The notes beneath the pieces were generated by a model. The model worked only from the letters and a program-made list of their open reading frames with translations, did not search any database and had not been told where the DNA came from. From the NCBI GenBank assembly GCA_938044775.1, contig CALIOE010000070.1, positions 1 through 58,272 on the forward strand: 58,272 nt of DNA. The letters run 5' to 3'. The translations under genes and the position numbers were made by a program. The stretch is from an uncultured Rhizobiaceae group bacterium (lineage in GTDB: Bacteria > Pseudomonadota > Alphaproteobacteria > Rhizobiales > Rhizobiaceae). Of the stretch, positions 34,981 to 44,806 are shown one piece after another. Within the stretch, counting starts at the first letter, position 1; each line of letters starts with the position of its first letter.

Positions 34981-37269
34981 TCAACCGTAGGTGTGGACAG
35001 GCATTCCGGCCAGTGCTGCCATATTGATCAGGCCGCGCACTGTGATCGACGGCGTTACGATATGAGCCCGGTTGCCCATGCCCATGAGGATTGGGCCGAC
35101 TTCAATTCCTCCGGTCACCGATTTCAGGCTGTTCTTAACCCCGCCTGCCGTTTCGGCGTTGGAGAATACAAATGCGTTCGCCTTGCCGGTCAGGCGCGAC
35201 GACGGATACATGCGGTTGCGAATTTCCGGATCAAGTGCAGCGTCAACCGGCATTTCCCCTTCATAGACAAAGTCCAGATTCTGCGCATCGAGAATTGCCA
35301 GCGCGGCGCGCATGCGTTTCGCCGACTCAGTGTCCAGTGTGCCGAACTGCGAATTCGAACAAAGCGCTATGGCGGGCTCAATTCCGAACCGGCGAATATG
35401 CCGAGCAGTTGCGATCACGGTGTCGGCGACCTGCTGTGGTGTCGGCTCGGGGTGCACATAAGTGTCGGCTACAAATATCGGGCCGCTGTCGAGGATCAGC
35501 ATTGAAAGAGCGCCGATCGGCACGAGGTCTTCGGTCTGCAACATCTCGGTCACGTATCGCATGTGCCATAGATAGTTGCCGAAGGTCCCGCAAATCATAC
35601 TGTCGGCTTCACCACGATCCACCATGACGGCGGCGATCACCGTCGTGTTGGTGCGCAACACCGCCTGCGCCAGAGTGGGCGAGATGCCGCGTCGGCCCAT
35701 GCGCTCATGATAGGATTCCCAATAGACCCGGTAGCGTGCGTCCTGTTGCGGGTTGACGATTTCAAACTGGTTGGTGATGTCGATGGGTAAACCATGCTTA
35801 CGGCATCGGTGTTCGATTATTTCCGGGCGCCCGATGAGAATTGGCCGGTCTGATGTTTCCTCGATCATGGCCACAGCAGTGCGCAAAATCCGGTCGTCCT
35901 CACCCTCCGAGAATACAATGTTGCGCGGGTGATCGCTGGCCTGATCGAACACCGGCCGCATGACCATGGAAGACCGGTAAACCGATGCCTCGAGCTCTTT
36001 GACATAGGCTTCGATGTCGGGAAGCGGCCGCTGCGAAACGCCGGTTTCCATGCCGGCTTTCGCCACCGCGCCGGCCACAACCGCCAGCAACCGCGGGTCA
36101 AACGGCTTGGGGATCAGATATTCCGGTCCAAACTGGAGATTCTCGTCGCCATAGACTGCCGCTGTCTCGGCAAATGTGGTTTTGCGGGCCAGTGCTGCAA
36201 TACCTTCGACGCAGGCGACCTGCATTTCGTCGTTGATGATTGTTGCGCCCACGTCCAGGGCACCACGGAAGATAAACGGGAAGCACAAAACATTGTTGAC
36301 CTGGTTGGGATAGTCGGACCGGCCCGTGGCGACGATGGCGTCGGGCGCCACAGCAAAGACCGCTTCGGGCATGATTTCCGGAGTCGGATTGGCCAGCGCC
36401 AGAACGATCGGTTTCGGCGCCATTTCAGAGACCATTTCGGGGGTGAGCACACCTGGCCCTGAAAGGCCGAGAAACAAATCCGCTTCGCCGATAACATCGC
36501 CAAGGTCGGCCTTGGTGCCTGGCTGGGCAAAGGCTTTCTTCTGAGGCGTCATATCCTTTGTGCGGCCCTCGTAGACAAGTCCTTCTATGTCGCAGAGCCA
36601 GATGTTCCCGCGTTTGACACCGAGCTTGACCAGCATGTTGAGACAGGCAATGCCAGCGGCTCCGCCGCCGGTGGAGACAACCTTGATGTCTTCGAACTTC
36701 CGTTCTGTAAGCTGCAACGCATTGGTGACTGCCGCACCAACCACAATGGCCGTGCCGTGCTGATCGTCGTGGAACACCGGTATGTTCATACGCTCGCGGC
36801 AGATTTTCTCGACGATAAAGCAGTCAGGAGCCTTGATGTCTTCCAGATTGATCGCGCCGAAGGTTGGCTCCATGGCAATGACGTGTTCCGCCAGCTTAAC
36901 CGGATCGGTTTCGTCAAGCTCAATATCGAAGCAGTCAATGTGGGCGAACTGTTTAAACAGAACGGCCTTGCCTTCCATAATCGGCTTCGACGCCAACGGG
37001 CCAATATTGCCAAGACCCAGGGCGGCAGAACCATTGGTCACAACTGCAACCAGATTGCCGCGCGACGTATAGCGGAACGCATTCAGCGAATCTTCCTTGA
37101 TCGCCATACAGGCATCCGCCACGCCGGGTGAATAGGCTCGCGACAGATCGCGCGGATTGGCAAGCGGTTTGGTCGGCCGGATTTCAAGTTTCCCGGGTTT
37201 CGGGAATTCATGATAATCGAGCGCCGCGCTGCGCGTGGTTTCATCGTCGGATTTGGTCATGTGGTGCAT
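34981..37269 (-). CDS. maeB: NADP-type malic enzyme with phosphotransacetylase-like domain
   Basis: The 762-residue protein has a malic enzyme part (about 1-430) with the [19 protein letters not shown] start, [12 protein letters not shown] and the NAD(P)-binding [13 protein letters not shown], followed by a phosphotransacetylase-like domain (about 430-762). This two-domain size is standard for MaeB/Tme of proteobacteria, where the C-terminal domain is regulatory and binds acetyl-CoA. It converts malate to pyruvate and CO2 in the cytoplasm, which fits growth on aromatics and C2 compounds via acetyl-CoA and the glyoxylate route seen at the window end. ATG 37269 or 37260 may be the start. Confidence 0.95.
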   Translation of the reverse strand: MHHMTKSDDETTRSAALDYHEFPKPGKLEIRPTKPLANPRDLSRAYSPGVADACMAIKEDSLNAFRYTSRGNLVAVVTNGSAALGLGNIGPLASKPIMEGKAVLFKQFAHIDCFDIELDETDPVKLAEHVIAMEPTFGAINLEDIKAPDCFIVEKICRERMNIPVFHDDQHGTAIVVGAAVTNALQLTERKFEDIKVVSTGGGAAGIACLNMLVKLGVKRGNIWLCDIEGLVYEGRTKDMTPQKKAFAQPGTKADLGDVIGEADLFLGLSGPGVLTPEMVSEMAPKPIVLALANPTPEIMPEAVFAVAPDAIVATGRSDYPNQVNNVLCFPFIFRGALDVGATIINDEMQVACVEGIAALARKTTFAETAAVYGDENLQFGPEYLIPKPFDPRLLAVVAGAVAKAGMETGVSQRPLPDIEAYVKELEASVYRSSMVMRPVFDQASDHPRNIVFSEGEDDRILRTAVAMIEETSDRPILIGRPEIIEHRCRKHGLPIDITNQFEIVNPQQDARYRVYWESYHERMGRRGISPTLAQAVLRTNTTVIAAVMVDRGEADSMICGTFGNYLWHMRYVTEMLQTEDLVPIGALSMLILDSGPIFVADTYVHPEPTPQQVADTVIATARHIRRFGIEPAIALCSNSQFGTLDTESAKRMRAALAILDAQNLDFVYEGEMPVDAALDPEIRNRMYPSSRLTGKANAFVFSNAETAGGVKNSLKSVTGGIEVGPILMGMGNRAHIVTPSITVRGLINMAALAGMPVHTYG

Positions 37270-37446
37270 TTCTGGTCATTTTACCTGATCCATGACCCTG
37301 CGACGGCCTGTTCCCACCAGTCAACAATTGCTTTGGTTCTTCGGCGCTATTGTCGGTGAATTAGCCCGGTGTCTTTGCATTTGCGGAGCGCGAAGCGGCG
37401 TTCCGGTTCCGCGGTCAGAGGCGCCTTGTGCCTCGTTCAAAACAAG

Positions 37447-38757
37447 TCAGGCTTTCGACCGCTTGTCGACCACCCGCACCGCCTTGCCTTCGCTGCGTGC
37501 AACGCCGCCCGCGCCGGCGACGCGTATATCCGCGCTTATGCCGATTACGCTCTTAATCTTTTTTGTCAGGTCGCGGGCAGCAGCCGCTTTGCTGTCATTA
37601 TCGCTGCTGTCTCGCGTGGCTTCCACATGAACGATCATGGCGTCCATGCGCCCCTTTGTTGTCAGTTCAATTTGAAAATGCGGGGCCAGCGCTTCGACCT
37701 TCAGCAACTGCTCTTCAATTTGAGTCGGGAACACGTTGACGCCGCGTAGAATAATCATGTCGTCTGAGCGACCGGTGATCTTTTCGATCCGCCGCATGGA
37801 ACGGGCCGTTCCGGGCAGCAGCCGCGTCAGATCCCGCGTGCGGTAGCGGACAATCGGGCATGCCTCCTTGGTGAGAGAGGTGAAAACCAGTTCTCCCTTC
37901 TCCCCATCTTCCACAACCTCACCGGTCTCCGGGTTTATGATTTCAGGGAAAAAGTGATCCTCCCAGATCACAGGTCCGTCCTTGGTTTCCACACACTCAT
38001 TGGCGACGCCGGGACCCATGACCTCCGACAGGCCGTAGATGTCGACGGCGTGCATGTCGAAGGCTTCTTCCACCTCGGTCCGCATCGCATTGGTCCACGG
38101 TTCGGCTCCGAAGATGCCCACCTCAAGAGAGCTGTCGCGTGGGTCGATACCCTGGGCGCGGAACTCATCAAGCACCGAGAGCATGTAGGACGGGGTGATC
38201 ATGATGGTGGAGGGTTTGAAGTCATCAATCAATGTGACCTGCCGCGTCGTCATCCCGCCGGAGACGGGAACAACGGTGCAGCCGAGTTTCTCGGCACCGT
38301 AATGGGCCCCAAGCCCGCCGGTAAAGAGGCCGTAGCCATAGGCGATATGAACCATGTCACCAGGTCTGGTGCCCGAGGCACGCATGGACCGGGCAACCAG
38401 GTCGCCCCAGACACCAATATCATTGGCCGTGTAACCAACAACTGTGGGCTTCCCCGTCGTGCCGGAAGAAGCGTGAATCCGTGCAACCCGCTCACGGGGG
38501 ACAGCAAACATGCCGAAGGGATATTGCGAACGCAGATCTTCTTTGACGGTGAAGGGAAACTTTGAAAGATCGGACAGAGTTCGCAGATCGTCGGGATGCA
38601 CACCCGCGGTGTCGAAGCTTGTTCGATAGTGGGGCACATTCTCGTAGGCATGGGAGAGGGACCACTTCATCCGCTCCAGTTGCAAGGCAGCTATCTCGTC
38701 GCGGGATGCAATTTCTATTGGGTCGAGCGCGGCCCGGTCTGGTGTCAGGTCTTTCAT
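37447..38757 (-). CDS. paaK: phenylacetate-CoA ligase
   Basis: The 436-residue protein is a full-length PaaK: RMKWSLSHAYENVPHYR at the start, the ATP-binding SSGTTGKPTVVGYT, YGLSEVMGPGVANEC and RTRDLTRLLPGTARSMRRIEKITGRSDDMIILRGVNVFPTQIE. It activates phenylacetate to phenylacetyl-CoA with ATP in the cytoplasm, the first step of the aerobic hybrid pathway. Its start overlaps the paaI stop in ATGA. Both genes are transcribed away from paaZ and from the proposed PaaX operator. Confidence 0.96.
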   Translation of the reverse strand: MKDLTPDRAALDPIEIASRDEIAALQLERMKWSLSHAYENVPHYRTSFDTAGVHPDDLRTLSDLSKFPFTVKEDLRSQYPFGMFAVPRERVARIHASSGTTGKPTVVGYTANDIGVWGDLVARSMRASGTRPGDMVHIAYGYGLFTGGLGAHYGAEKLGCTVVPVSGGMTTRQVTLIDDFKPSTIMITPSYMLSVLDEFRAQGIDPRDSSLEVGIFGAEPWTNAMRTEVEEAFDMHAVDIYGLSEVMGPGVANECVETKDGPVIWEDHFFPEIINPETGEVVEDGEKGELVFTSLTKEACPIVRYRTRDLTRLLPGTARSMRRIEKITGRSDDMIILRGVNVFPTQIEEQLLKVEALAPHFQIELTTKGRMDAMIVHVEATRDSSDNDSKAAAARDLTKKIKSVIGISADIRVAGAGGVARSEGKAVRVVDKRSKA

Positions 38758-39197
38758 GCGGCCCCCTCGTCAAACAACTGACCCTGGACAGTGCGCGAGC
38801 AACCGCGGAACAGAGCAATGGATTCGCCGTTTCCATTGGTCACCGTCACATCATAGATGCCCGAACGTCCGCTGCGGGAGACTTCGACCGCGGTGGCCGT
38901 CAGAGTGTCCTCCAGCTTTCCCGGTGCAACATAACTGATGGTGTTGTGCTGAGCGACTGCGCTTTGATTGTAGGTGTTGCAGGCAAAGGCAAAAGCAGTA
39001 TCAGCGAGCGTAAAAATATAGCCGCCGTGGCACATGCCATGTCCATTGCAATGGTGCTTTTCCACGGTGAAGGTGCACGTTGCCTCGCCCGGCGCAATCG
39101 CTTCAATCTCGATCCCGAGAAATTTGCTCGCCGCGTCTTCCTTCCACATGGCAGTGGCAGCCTTCTCAGCTCGCTGTTGCGGCGTTATTTCGCTCAT
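38754..39197 (-). CDS. paaI: hydroxyphenylacetyl-CoA thioesterase
   Basis: The 147-residue hotdog-fold protein has the PaaI hallmark HHCNGHGMCHGGYIFTLADTAFAFACNTYN, with the catalytic Asp in LADTAF. It hydrolyses stalled ring-hydroxylated and epoxide-derived CoA thioesters and protects the CoA pool. It is the first gene of the paaIK transcript, and its start codon lies two bases from the left half of the proposed PaaX operator, so binding there would block transcription. Confidence 0.95.
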   Translation of the reverse strand: MSEITPQQRAEKAATAMWKEDAASKFLGIEIEAIAPGEATCTFTVEKHHCNGHGMCHGGYIFTLADTAFAFACNTYNQSAVAQHNTISYVAPGKLEDTLTATAVEVSRSGRSGIYDVTVTNGNGESIALFRGCSRTVQGQLFDEGAA

Positions 39198-39199
39198 TA

Positions 39200-39237
39200 T
39201 GTTACATCGTTTTGTGCTTGCGAGAATTTATGTAACG
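39200..39237. promoter_or_regulatory. proposed PaaX operator, paaI-paaZ divergent promoter
   Basis: TGTTACA (39200-39206) and TGTAACG (39231-39237) are inverted half-sites separated by exactly 24 bases (31 between centres, about three helical turns). The same arrangement stands before paaA at 42186-42223. It lies between the divergent paaI and paaZ genes. Confidence 0.65.
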
Positions 39238-39289
39238 CTTACACGACGCGCGTAAGTGGTCAATACGGCCGAAAGCAATGGAGGATGGC

Positions 39290-41329
39290 ATGGGACTGAT
39301 TGACGTCAAGAGCTATGTTGCCGGCAACTGGGTTGGCGCGGCGGGTGATCCAGGTTCGGGTGCCCGAGACATCCATTGTGCGGTAACGGGAGAAAGGATC
39401 GCGGTCACTGGCAACGATGCTGTCGATCTGCAGGCCATGCTGGAACACGCCCGCATTGTTGGTGGACCGGCACTGCGCGCCATGACATTTCATGACAGGG
39501 CCCGGGCTTTGAAGGCGCTTGCCGGCCATCTGATGGATCACAAGGAAATGCTCTACGAGCTGTCATTCCTGGCCGGGTCTACCCGGGCCGATTCACAAAT
39601 TGATATCGACGGCGGCTTTGGCACATTAATGGTCTTCGCTTCAAAAGGCCGTCGCGAACTGCCCGATGCTCAAGTCTACCTGGATGGCGACCTGGAGATG
39701 CTTTCGCGCAGCGGGTCATTTGTCGGTCAACACATTTGCACACCAAAGCAGGGTGTCGCTCTGCACGTCAACGCGTTTAACTTCCCGGTTTGGGGCATGC
39801 TCGAAAAACTTGCGCCCTGTCTGCTGGCGGGCATGCCTGCAATCGTCAAACCGGCGACGGCAACATCGTATATCGCAGAAGCCTGTTTCCGCTTGATGAT
39901 CGAAAGCGGCACGTTTCCGTCGGGTTCTTTTCAACTTTTGACCGGAGGGGTCGGAGACGTATTCGAGCGGCTGACCAGTCAGGACATTGTCAGTTTCACG
40001 GGCTCGGCCGATACCGCGCTTAAGTTGCGCGCCAATCCTCACTTGCTGCGACATTCGATTCCCTTCGTTGCCGAGCAGGACAGTTTGAACGGGTCGGTTC
40101 TGGGACCTGATGTTACACCAGGGGCACCGGAATTTGATCTCTTTGTTAAAGAAGTCACCCGTGAAATGACCGCCAAAGCAGGACAGAAATGCACGGCCAT
40201 CCGACGCATCATGGTGCCTGAACTCATGCTTGAAACCGTCAGTGAGGCGATCGCCGCAAGACTGAATGACGTCCGCATCGGCGACCCCGCACTGGAGACG
40301 ACCCAGATGGGTGCACTGGTCTCCAGCAGTCAGCGTGCAGACGTGCTCGCAAAAATAGAAGCTTTGAAAGCCGAGGCAAAAGTCGTGACCGGTGATCAAG
40401 CGGTCGATGTGGACGGAGCTGACGCCAAAACCGGAGCCTTTTGCGCGCCGACTTTGCTTGTCTGCCCGGAACCCGACGGTTCCGACGTGGTGCACGGCAC
40501 CGAAGCTTTTGGCCCAGTATCCACCATCATGCCTTATCGTGATCTGGAACATGCCTGTACACTCCTGAACCGCGGCGGCGGCTCGCTGGTCGCGTCACTT
40601 GTGACCCATGACCCTGCCGTTGCGCGTATGGTGGCGGTCAACACAGCCGCCTGGCATGGTCGCCTCTACATCAATGACAGAACCTCCATGAAGGAGAGCA
40701 CCGGCCACGGTTCGCCGCTGCCACATATGGTGCACGGCGGACCGGGCAGGGCCGGCGGGGGCGAGGAGTTGGGAGGTGTCCGGGGTGTGATGCACTACAT
40801 GCAGCGCACTGCCGTTCAGGGCTCACCCGATATGATTGCTGCTGTGGGGGAGACCTGGATACCCGGCGCCGCGACCACGAGCCCTTCTGCCCATCCATTC
40901 ACACGAAAATTCGGCGAGCTCGAACTTGGCGAAACGATTGTAACGGCTTCGCGGACCATCACACTGGACGACATCGAACAGTTCGCCCATTTCACAGGAG
41001 ACACGTTTTATGCCCACATGGATGATGAGGCGGCAAAGGCCAATCCGTTTTTTCCCGGCCGTGTTGCCCATGGTTATTTGCTGTTAGCGTTTGCAGCAGG
41101 ACTGTTTGTCGAGCCGAATCCCGGCCCTGTTCTGGCCAATACCGGGCTGACCAATTTGAGTTTTCAGAAACCTGTCGCCGCAGATGACAGCATTCGTGTG
41201 ACACTGACAGTCAAACGCAAGACCCCGCGAACGGAAGACTACGGCGAAGTCCGCTGGCACGTAGCGCTGGCCAATCAGGATGACGAACCCGTCGCGAGTT
41301 ACGAACTTCACACGATGAATTCCTATTGA
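39290..41329 (+). CDS. paaZ: bifunctional oxepin-CoA hydrolase / 3-oxo-5,6-dehydrosuberyl-CoA semialdehyde dehydrogenase
   Basis: The 679-residue protein joins an aldehyde dehydrogenase (about 1-520; nucleophile Cys in GQKCTAIRR, Glu in VAEQDSLN) to a MaoC-type hydratase (about 540-679; [29 protein letters not shown] with the hot-dog Asp and His). This is the complete PaaZ. It opens the oxepin ring and oxidises the semialdehyde. GGAGG is six bases before the ATG at 39290; an ATG twelve bases earlier is inside that site. Its stop overlaps the paaX start in TGATG. Confidence 0.96.
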   Translation: MGLIDVKSYVAGNWVGAAGDPGSGARDIHCAVTGERIAVTGNDAVDLQAMLEHARIVGGPALRAMTFHDRARALKALAGHLMDHKEMLYELSFLAGSTRADSQIDIDGGFGTLMVFASKGRRELPDAQVYLDGDLEMLSRSGSFVGQHICTPKQGVALHVNAFNFPVWGMLEKLAPCLLAGMPAIVKPATATSYIAEACFRLMIESGTFPSGSFQLLTGGVGDVFERLTSQDIVSFTGSADTALKLRANPHLLRHSIPFVAEQDSLNGSVLGPDVTPGAPEFDLFVKEVTREMTAKAGQKCTAIRRIMVPELMLETVSEAIAARLNDVRIGDPALETTQMGALVSSSQRADVLAKIEALKAEAKVVTGDQAVDVDGADAKTGAFCAPTLLVCPEPDGSDVVHGTEAFGPVSTIMPYRDLEHACTLLNRGGGSLVASLVTHDPAVARMVAVNTAAWHGRLYINDRTSMKESTGHGSPLPHMVHGGPGRAGGGEELGGVRGVMHYMQRTAVQGSPDMIAAVGETWIPGAATTSPSAHPFTRKFGELELGETIVTASRTITLDDIEQFAHFTGDTFYAHMDDEAAKANPFFPGRVAHGYLLLAFAAGLFVEPNPGPVLANTGLTNLSFQKPVAADDSIRVTLTVKRKTPRTEDYGEVRWHVALANQDDEPVASYELHTMNSY

Positions 41330-42180
41330 TGGACAACACCGCGAAAGAAATCGCAACCTGGTTGCGCCGCACCGGTCGTCTGCGCATATGGTCTTTGATC
41401 ATTACATTGTTTGGCGATGCGGTCGTACCGCGCGGCGGCCGGGTCGCGTCAGAAACCATTACCCAGCTCATGACCCATATGGGGGTCGAGCCGGGAGCCG
41501 TGCGCACGGCATTGTCACGGCTGACAAAAGACGGCTGGTTAGTGCGCGACAAAGAGGGCCGGAACACGTTCTACAGCCTTGCACCGGAACGATTGGTGGA
41601 GGTTGAGCGGGCGTCGAAACACATCTACCGACGCCCATCTCAGTCGGCACCCGACACGAACAGCTGGCATGTTGTAACGTTTCCCGCGCAAGGCCAGGAC
41701 GTTGTTGAAGCACTTTGTGTCAAGGCCGGAGGCGTACTTATTGATCGAAGGACGATGCTCGTCAGCCGTTTGTCCGGCGCGCTGAAACTTGAAATTGGTT
41801 CGCAGCGCGGGATGATCGTCTCGGGCGCGATCGGGTCCGTGCCCGATTGGCTGAGAGAAGCAGTCCAGCGTGAAGATTTTGGCGAAGAAGAACAGCTCTT
41901 GCGCGATGTTGTGTCCGTCCTGGCTGATGGTTCTGTACCAGAGCGAGGCCCCGCCTGCTCAATCGAGTGTGCTGCGACGCGTTGTCTTCTGGTGCATATC
42001 TGGCGGCGCATAACGCTGAACACACCTCCCCTGGTTCCGGAGCTCGAGGTCTGGCGGTCCATCGGTGAAATGCACGCCGATGTGGCGCAGGTTTATCGAC
42101 AATTGGAAGAGGATGCGGACAGCTGGTTTGATAAGGCGATTGGCCGAGGTCAGAATCGGGATTCGATGCGGCGGTTCTGA
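41329..42180 (+). CDS. paaX: phenylacetate degradation repressor PaaX
   Basis: The 283-residue protein has an N-terminal winged-helix domain with LIITLFGDAVVPRGG..., then GVEPGAVRTALSRLTKDGWLVRDKEGRNTFYSL, the typical PaaX start. The middle and C-terminal PaaX domains follow (LVHIWRRITLNTPPLVPEL near 220). It represses the pathway until phenylacetyl-CoA binds. The ATG at 41329 overlaps the paaZ stop; a TTG three bases earlier is less likely. Two copies of an identical bipartite palindrome in the cluster are the probable binding sites. Confidence 0.93.
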   Translation: MDNTAKEIATWLRRTGRLRIWSLIITLFGDAVVPRGGRVASETITQLMTHMGVEPGAVRTALSRLTKDGWLVRDKEGRNTFYSLAPERLVEVERASKHIYRRPSQSAPDTNSWHVVTFPAQGQDVVEALCVKAGGVLIDRRTMLVSRLSGALKLEIGSQRGMIVSGAIGSVPDWLREAVQREDFGEEEQLLRDVVSVLADGSVPERGPACSIECAATRCLLVHIWRRITLNTPPLVPELEVWRSIGEMHADVAQVYRQLEEDADSWFDKAIGRGQNRDSMRRF

Positions 42181-42185
42181 CAATA

Positions 42186-42223
42186 TGTTACAAAATTTGC
42201 ATTGAGCGCATAATATTGTAACA
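42186..42223 (+). promoter_or_regulatory. proposed PaaX operator upstream of paaA
   Basis: TGTTACA (42186-42192) and TGTAACA (42217-42223) are inverted half-sites 24 bases apart. The arms extend to 11 perfect base pairs (ATATGTTACAA at 42183 and TTGTAACATAT at 42216). It lies in the 75-base gap between paaX and paaA. Confidence 0.7.
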
Positions 42224-42255
42224 TATCAGGCGCTGCAGCAAGCGGGAGATCACCC

Positions 42256-43251
42256 ATGTATTCGCAAGGCCTGACAGGCGAGCAATCTGAACTGGAAGAA
42301 ACGCCCGAATTTCTGGCGGCGTTTCAGGCGCGCATCGACCGTGAGGAAAAGATCGAACCCAACGATCCGATGCCCGCGGCTTACCGCAAGACATTGATTC
42401 GACAGATTGGTCAGCATGCGCATTCTGAGATTGTCGGCATGTTACCGGAGGGAAACTGGATCACACGGGCGCCCAACCTGCGGCGCAAAGCGGCGCTGCT
42501 TGCGAAGGTGCAGGATGAAGGAGGGCACGGCCTGTATCTCTATGCCGCAGCCGAAACACTGGGGGTTTCGCGAGAGCAGATGACCGAAGAGCTTCTCTGC
42601 GGCAAAGCAAAATACTCCTCCATTTTCAATTACCCGACTCCGACCTGGGCCGACATAGGCCTGATCGGCTGGTTGGTGGATGGTGCTGCGATCATGAATC
42701 AGGTGCCGCTGTGTCGTTGTTCCTACGGCCCTTATTCGCGGGCCATGATCCGGGTCTGCAAAGAAGAGAGTTTTCATCAGCGCCAGGGCTACGAGATTGT
42801 CAGAACGCTGGCGGAAGGATCAGCCGAGCAAAAAGAGATGGCACAGGACGCGCTGAACCGCTGGTGGTGGCCGTCTTTGATGATGTTTGGTCCATCGGAC
42901 AGCGACAGCGTAAATTCTGATCAGTCCATGAAATGGAAAATCAAGCGCTTCACCAATGATGAGCTGCGCCAGAAATTTGTCGATGCGACGGTGGTCCAGG
43001 CCGAGAAAATCGGGCTCACAATTCCTGATCCTGACCTGAAGTGGAACGAGGAGCGGGAGCATTACGATTTTGGAGCCATTGACTGGGAAGAGTTCTGGCG
43101 TGTCGTCAAAGGTGGCGGTCCGATGAATCGCGACCGCATTGCCGCCCGGAAAAAAGCCTGGGACGAAGGTGCATGGGTGCGTGAAGCCGCGCTTGCCCAT
43201 GCCCGAAAGCGGCTTGAGCGAGAGGCTGCTGCAAAGGAGGCCGCAGAATGA
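42256..43251 (+). CDS. paaA: phenylacetyl-CoA epoxidase oxygenase subunit PaaA
   Basis: The 331-residue protein is a full-length PaaA, the catalytic di-iron subunit. The iron-ligand helices are visible in [14 protein letters not shown] (Glu), [13 protein letters not shown] (Glu-x2-His), [15 protein letters not shown] (Glu-x2-His) and the [10 protein letters not shown] region. With PaaB, C, D and E it epoxidises the ring of phenylacetyl-CoA using O2 and NADPH. It is the first gene of paaABCDE, behind the second operator palindrome. Confidence 0.96.
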   Translation: MYSQGLTGEQSELEETPEFLAAFQARIDREEKIEPNDPMPAAYRKTLIRQIGQHAHSEIVGMLPEGNWITRAPNLRRKAALLAKVQDEGGHGLYLYAAAETLGVSREQMTEELLCGKAKYSSIFNYPTPTWADIGLIGWLVDGAAIMNQVPLCRCSYGPYSRAMIRVCKEESFHQRQGYEIVRTLAEGSAEQKEMAQDALNRWWWPSLMMFGPSDSDSVNSDQSMKWKIKRFTNDELRQKFVDATVVQAEKIGLTIPDPDLKWNEEREHYDFGAIDWEEFWRVVKGGGPMNRDRIAARKKAWDEGAWVREAALAHARKRLEREAAAKEAAE

Positions 43252-43535
43252 CATTGACTCTGACCCCCCTCTGGGAAGTCTTTATCCGGCCGCGCAATGG
43301 GCTGAACCACAAGCATGTGGGTTCCCTGCACGCTGCCGATTCGGAGCTCGCCATGCAGGCGGCTCGCGATGTTTACACACGGCGTGAAGAGGGCAATTCC
43401 ATCTGGGTGGTGGCGTCTTCGGAGATTGTCGCTTCGGATCCGGACAAAGCCGGTGAGAATTTCGAACCGGCTGCCGACAAGGTCTACCGCCATCCCAGCT
43501 TTTACGACATCCCTGATGATGTGGGGCATATGTGA
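43248..43535 (+). CDS. paaB: phenylacetyl-CoA epoxidase subunit PaaB
   Basis: The 95-residue protein begins [42 protein letters not shown], the signature of PaaB, the small subunit that bridges the PaaAC heterodimers. Its ATG overlaps the paaA stop by four bases and its stop overlaps the paaC start, so translation is coupled throughout. Confidence 0.95.
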   Translation: MTLTLTPLWEVFIRPRNGLNHKHVGSLHAADSELAMQAARDVYTRREEGNSIWVVASSEIVASDPDKAGENFEPAADKVYRHPSFYDIPDDVGHM

Positions 43536-44293
43536 TGGCGTCGAATTCTGAGCTGATTGATGTTCTCGTCACGCTGGGCGACGACCACCTGATTCTTGGC
43601 CACCGCCTGTCGCAATGGTGCGGTCATGCGCCGATGCTTGAAGAAGATCTGTCGATGCCCAACATGGCACTGGATCTGATCGGCCAGGCGCGAAATCTCT
43701 ATTCCTACGCCGCGGACCTGGAGGGACGGGGCAGGACCGAAGACGACTTTGCCTATCTGCGGTCTGACCGGGAATATCGCAATTGCCTGATGGTTGAACG
43801 TCCAAACGGCGACTTTGCCCACACCATGTTGCGGCAATTATATTTCGCTGCGTTCATGAAGCCGTTCTGGGAACGCGTGGCTGCGGGGTCGGACGACAGG
43901 CTCGCGAGCTATGCCGCCAAAGCCGTCAAAGAAGTCTCCTATCATGTTCGTCACGCCGGTGAATGGGTTGTGCGTCTGGGAGACGGCACAGAACACAGTG
44001 CTGCACGGATGCGGGAGGCGGTTGACGCGCTGCACCCTTATACGGATGAGCTGTTTACAGTGACTCAGCCTATGCGAAAAGCAATAGAGAAAGGGATTAT
44101 TCCGGATCCGAAAGATATAAAGGATGACTGGATGGTGACGATCAACCTGGTGTTCAACCAGGCCTTTCTGGCGGTTCCCGAAGTCGCCTTTCCGCAGCAG
44201 GGCGGTCGCGAAGGATTGCATACTGAATCCCTCGGTCACCTGCTGAGTGAATTGCAATACATGCAGCGCGCCTATCCGGGTCTGTCATGGTAA
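43535..44293 (+). CDS. paaC: phenylacetyl-CoA epoxidase structural subunit PaaC
   Basis: The 252-residue protein has LGDDHLILGHRLSQWCGHAPMLEEDLSMPNMALDLIGQAR, typical of PaaC, the structural partner of PaaA that keeps the ferritin-like fold but lacks a working di-iron site. ATG 43535 overlaps the paaB stop in TGATG. The end overlaps paaD by seven bases. Confidence 0.95.
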   Translation: MASNSELIDVLVTLGDDHLILGHRLSQWCGHAPMLEEDLSMPNMALDLIGQARNLYSYAADLEGRGRTEDDFAYLRSDREYRNCLMVERPNGDFAHTMLRQLYFAAFMKPFWERVAAGSDDRLASYAAKAVKEVSYHVRHAGEWVVRLGDGTEHSAARMREAVDALHPYTDELFTVTQPMRKAIEKGIIPDPKDIKDDWMVTINLVFNQAFLAVPEVAFPQQGGREGLHTESLGHLLSELQYMQRAYPGLSW

Positions 44294-44793
44294 CGGCTCT
44301 CGACATCAACACCTCCCGGGAAAGGGCCCGGGCATGGGCTGCAGCCAGTGTCGTTCCGGATCCGGAAGTACCCTGCGTCAATGTGGAAGAACTTGGCATT
44401 TTGCGCAGCGTGGATGTGGTTGATGGCGTTGCGATTGCAAAAGTCACTCCGACCTATTCAGGTTGCCCTGCGGTGTTGGCAATCGAACTGGCCATCGAGG
44501 CCGCTTTGCTGGATGCGGGTTTTGAGGCCCGGATAGAACGGGTGTTCTCTCCGGCATGGACAACAGATTGGATAACCCCCCGGGGCCGGGAGAAACTCAA
44601 GGCCTACGGCATCGCGCCGCCCGTCGATGGCACGTCCTCCAGGATGGAGTTGTTTGGCGAGACCCGCGTATCGTGCCCACGCTGTGATTCACAACAGACC
44701 GAAAAACTGTCTGAATTTGGTTCCACGGCCTGCAAGGCACAGTTTCGTTGCCTCGATTGCGGTGAGCCTTTTGATTACTTCAAGTGTCTCTAG
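44287..44793 (+). CDS. paaD: phenylacetyl-CoA epoxidase assembly protein PaaD
   Basis: The 168-residue protein has an N-terminal MIP18/SufT-like domain (VTPTYSGCPAVLAIELAIEAALLDAGF, TTDWITPRGREKLKAYGIAPP) and a C-terminal zinc-ribbon with four cysteines (CPRC...CLDCGEPF). PaaD is thought to assist iron-sulfur or di-iron assembly of the epoxidase. It overlaps paaC and ends 13 bases before the chosen paaE start. Confidence 0.94.
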   Translation: MVTALDINTSRERARAWAAASVVPDPEVPCVNVEELGILRSVDVVDGVAIAKVTPTYSGCPAVLAIELAIEAALLDAGFEARIERVFSPAWTTDWITPRGREKLKAYGIAPPVDGTSSRMELFGETRVSCPRCDSQQTEKLSEFGSTACKAQFRCLDCGEPFDYFKCL

Positions 44794-44806
44794 TTCCGGT
44801 TTGAAC

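Noticed and set aside
42256-44793. Possible frameshifts at the overlapping paa genes
   Set aside because: Each overlap is a normal stop-start coupling (ATGA or TGATG) and all products are full length.
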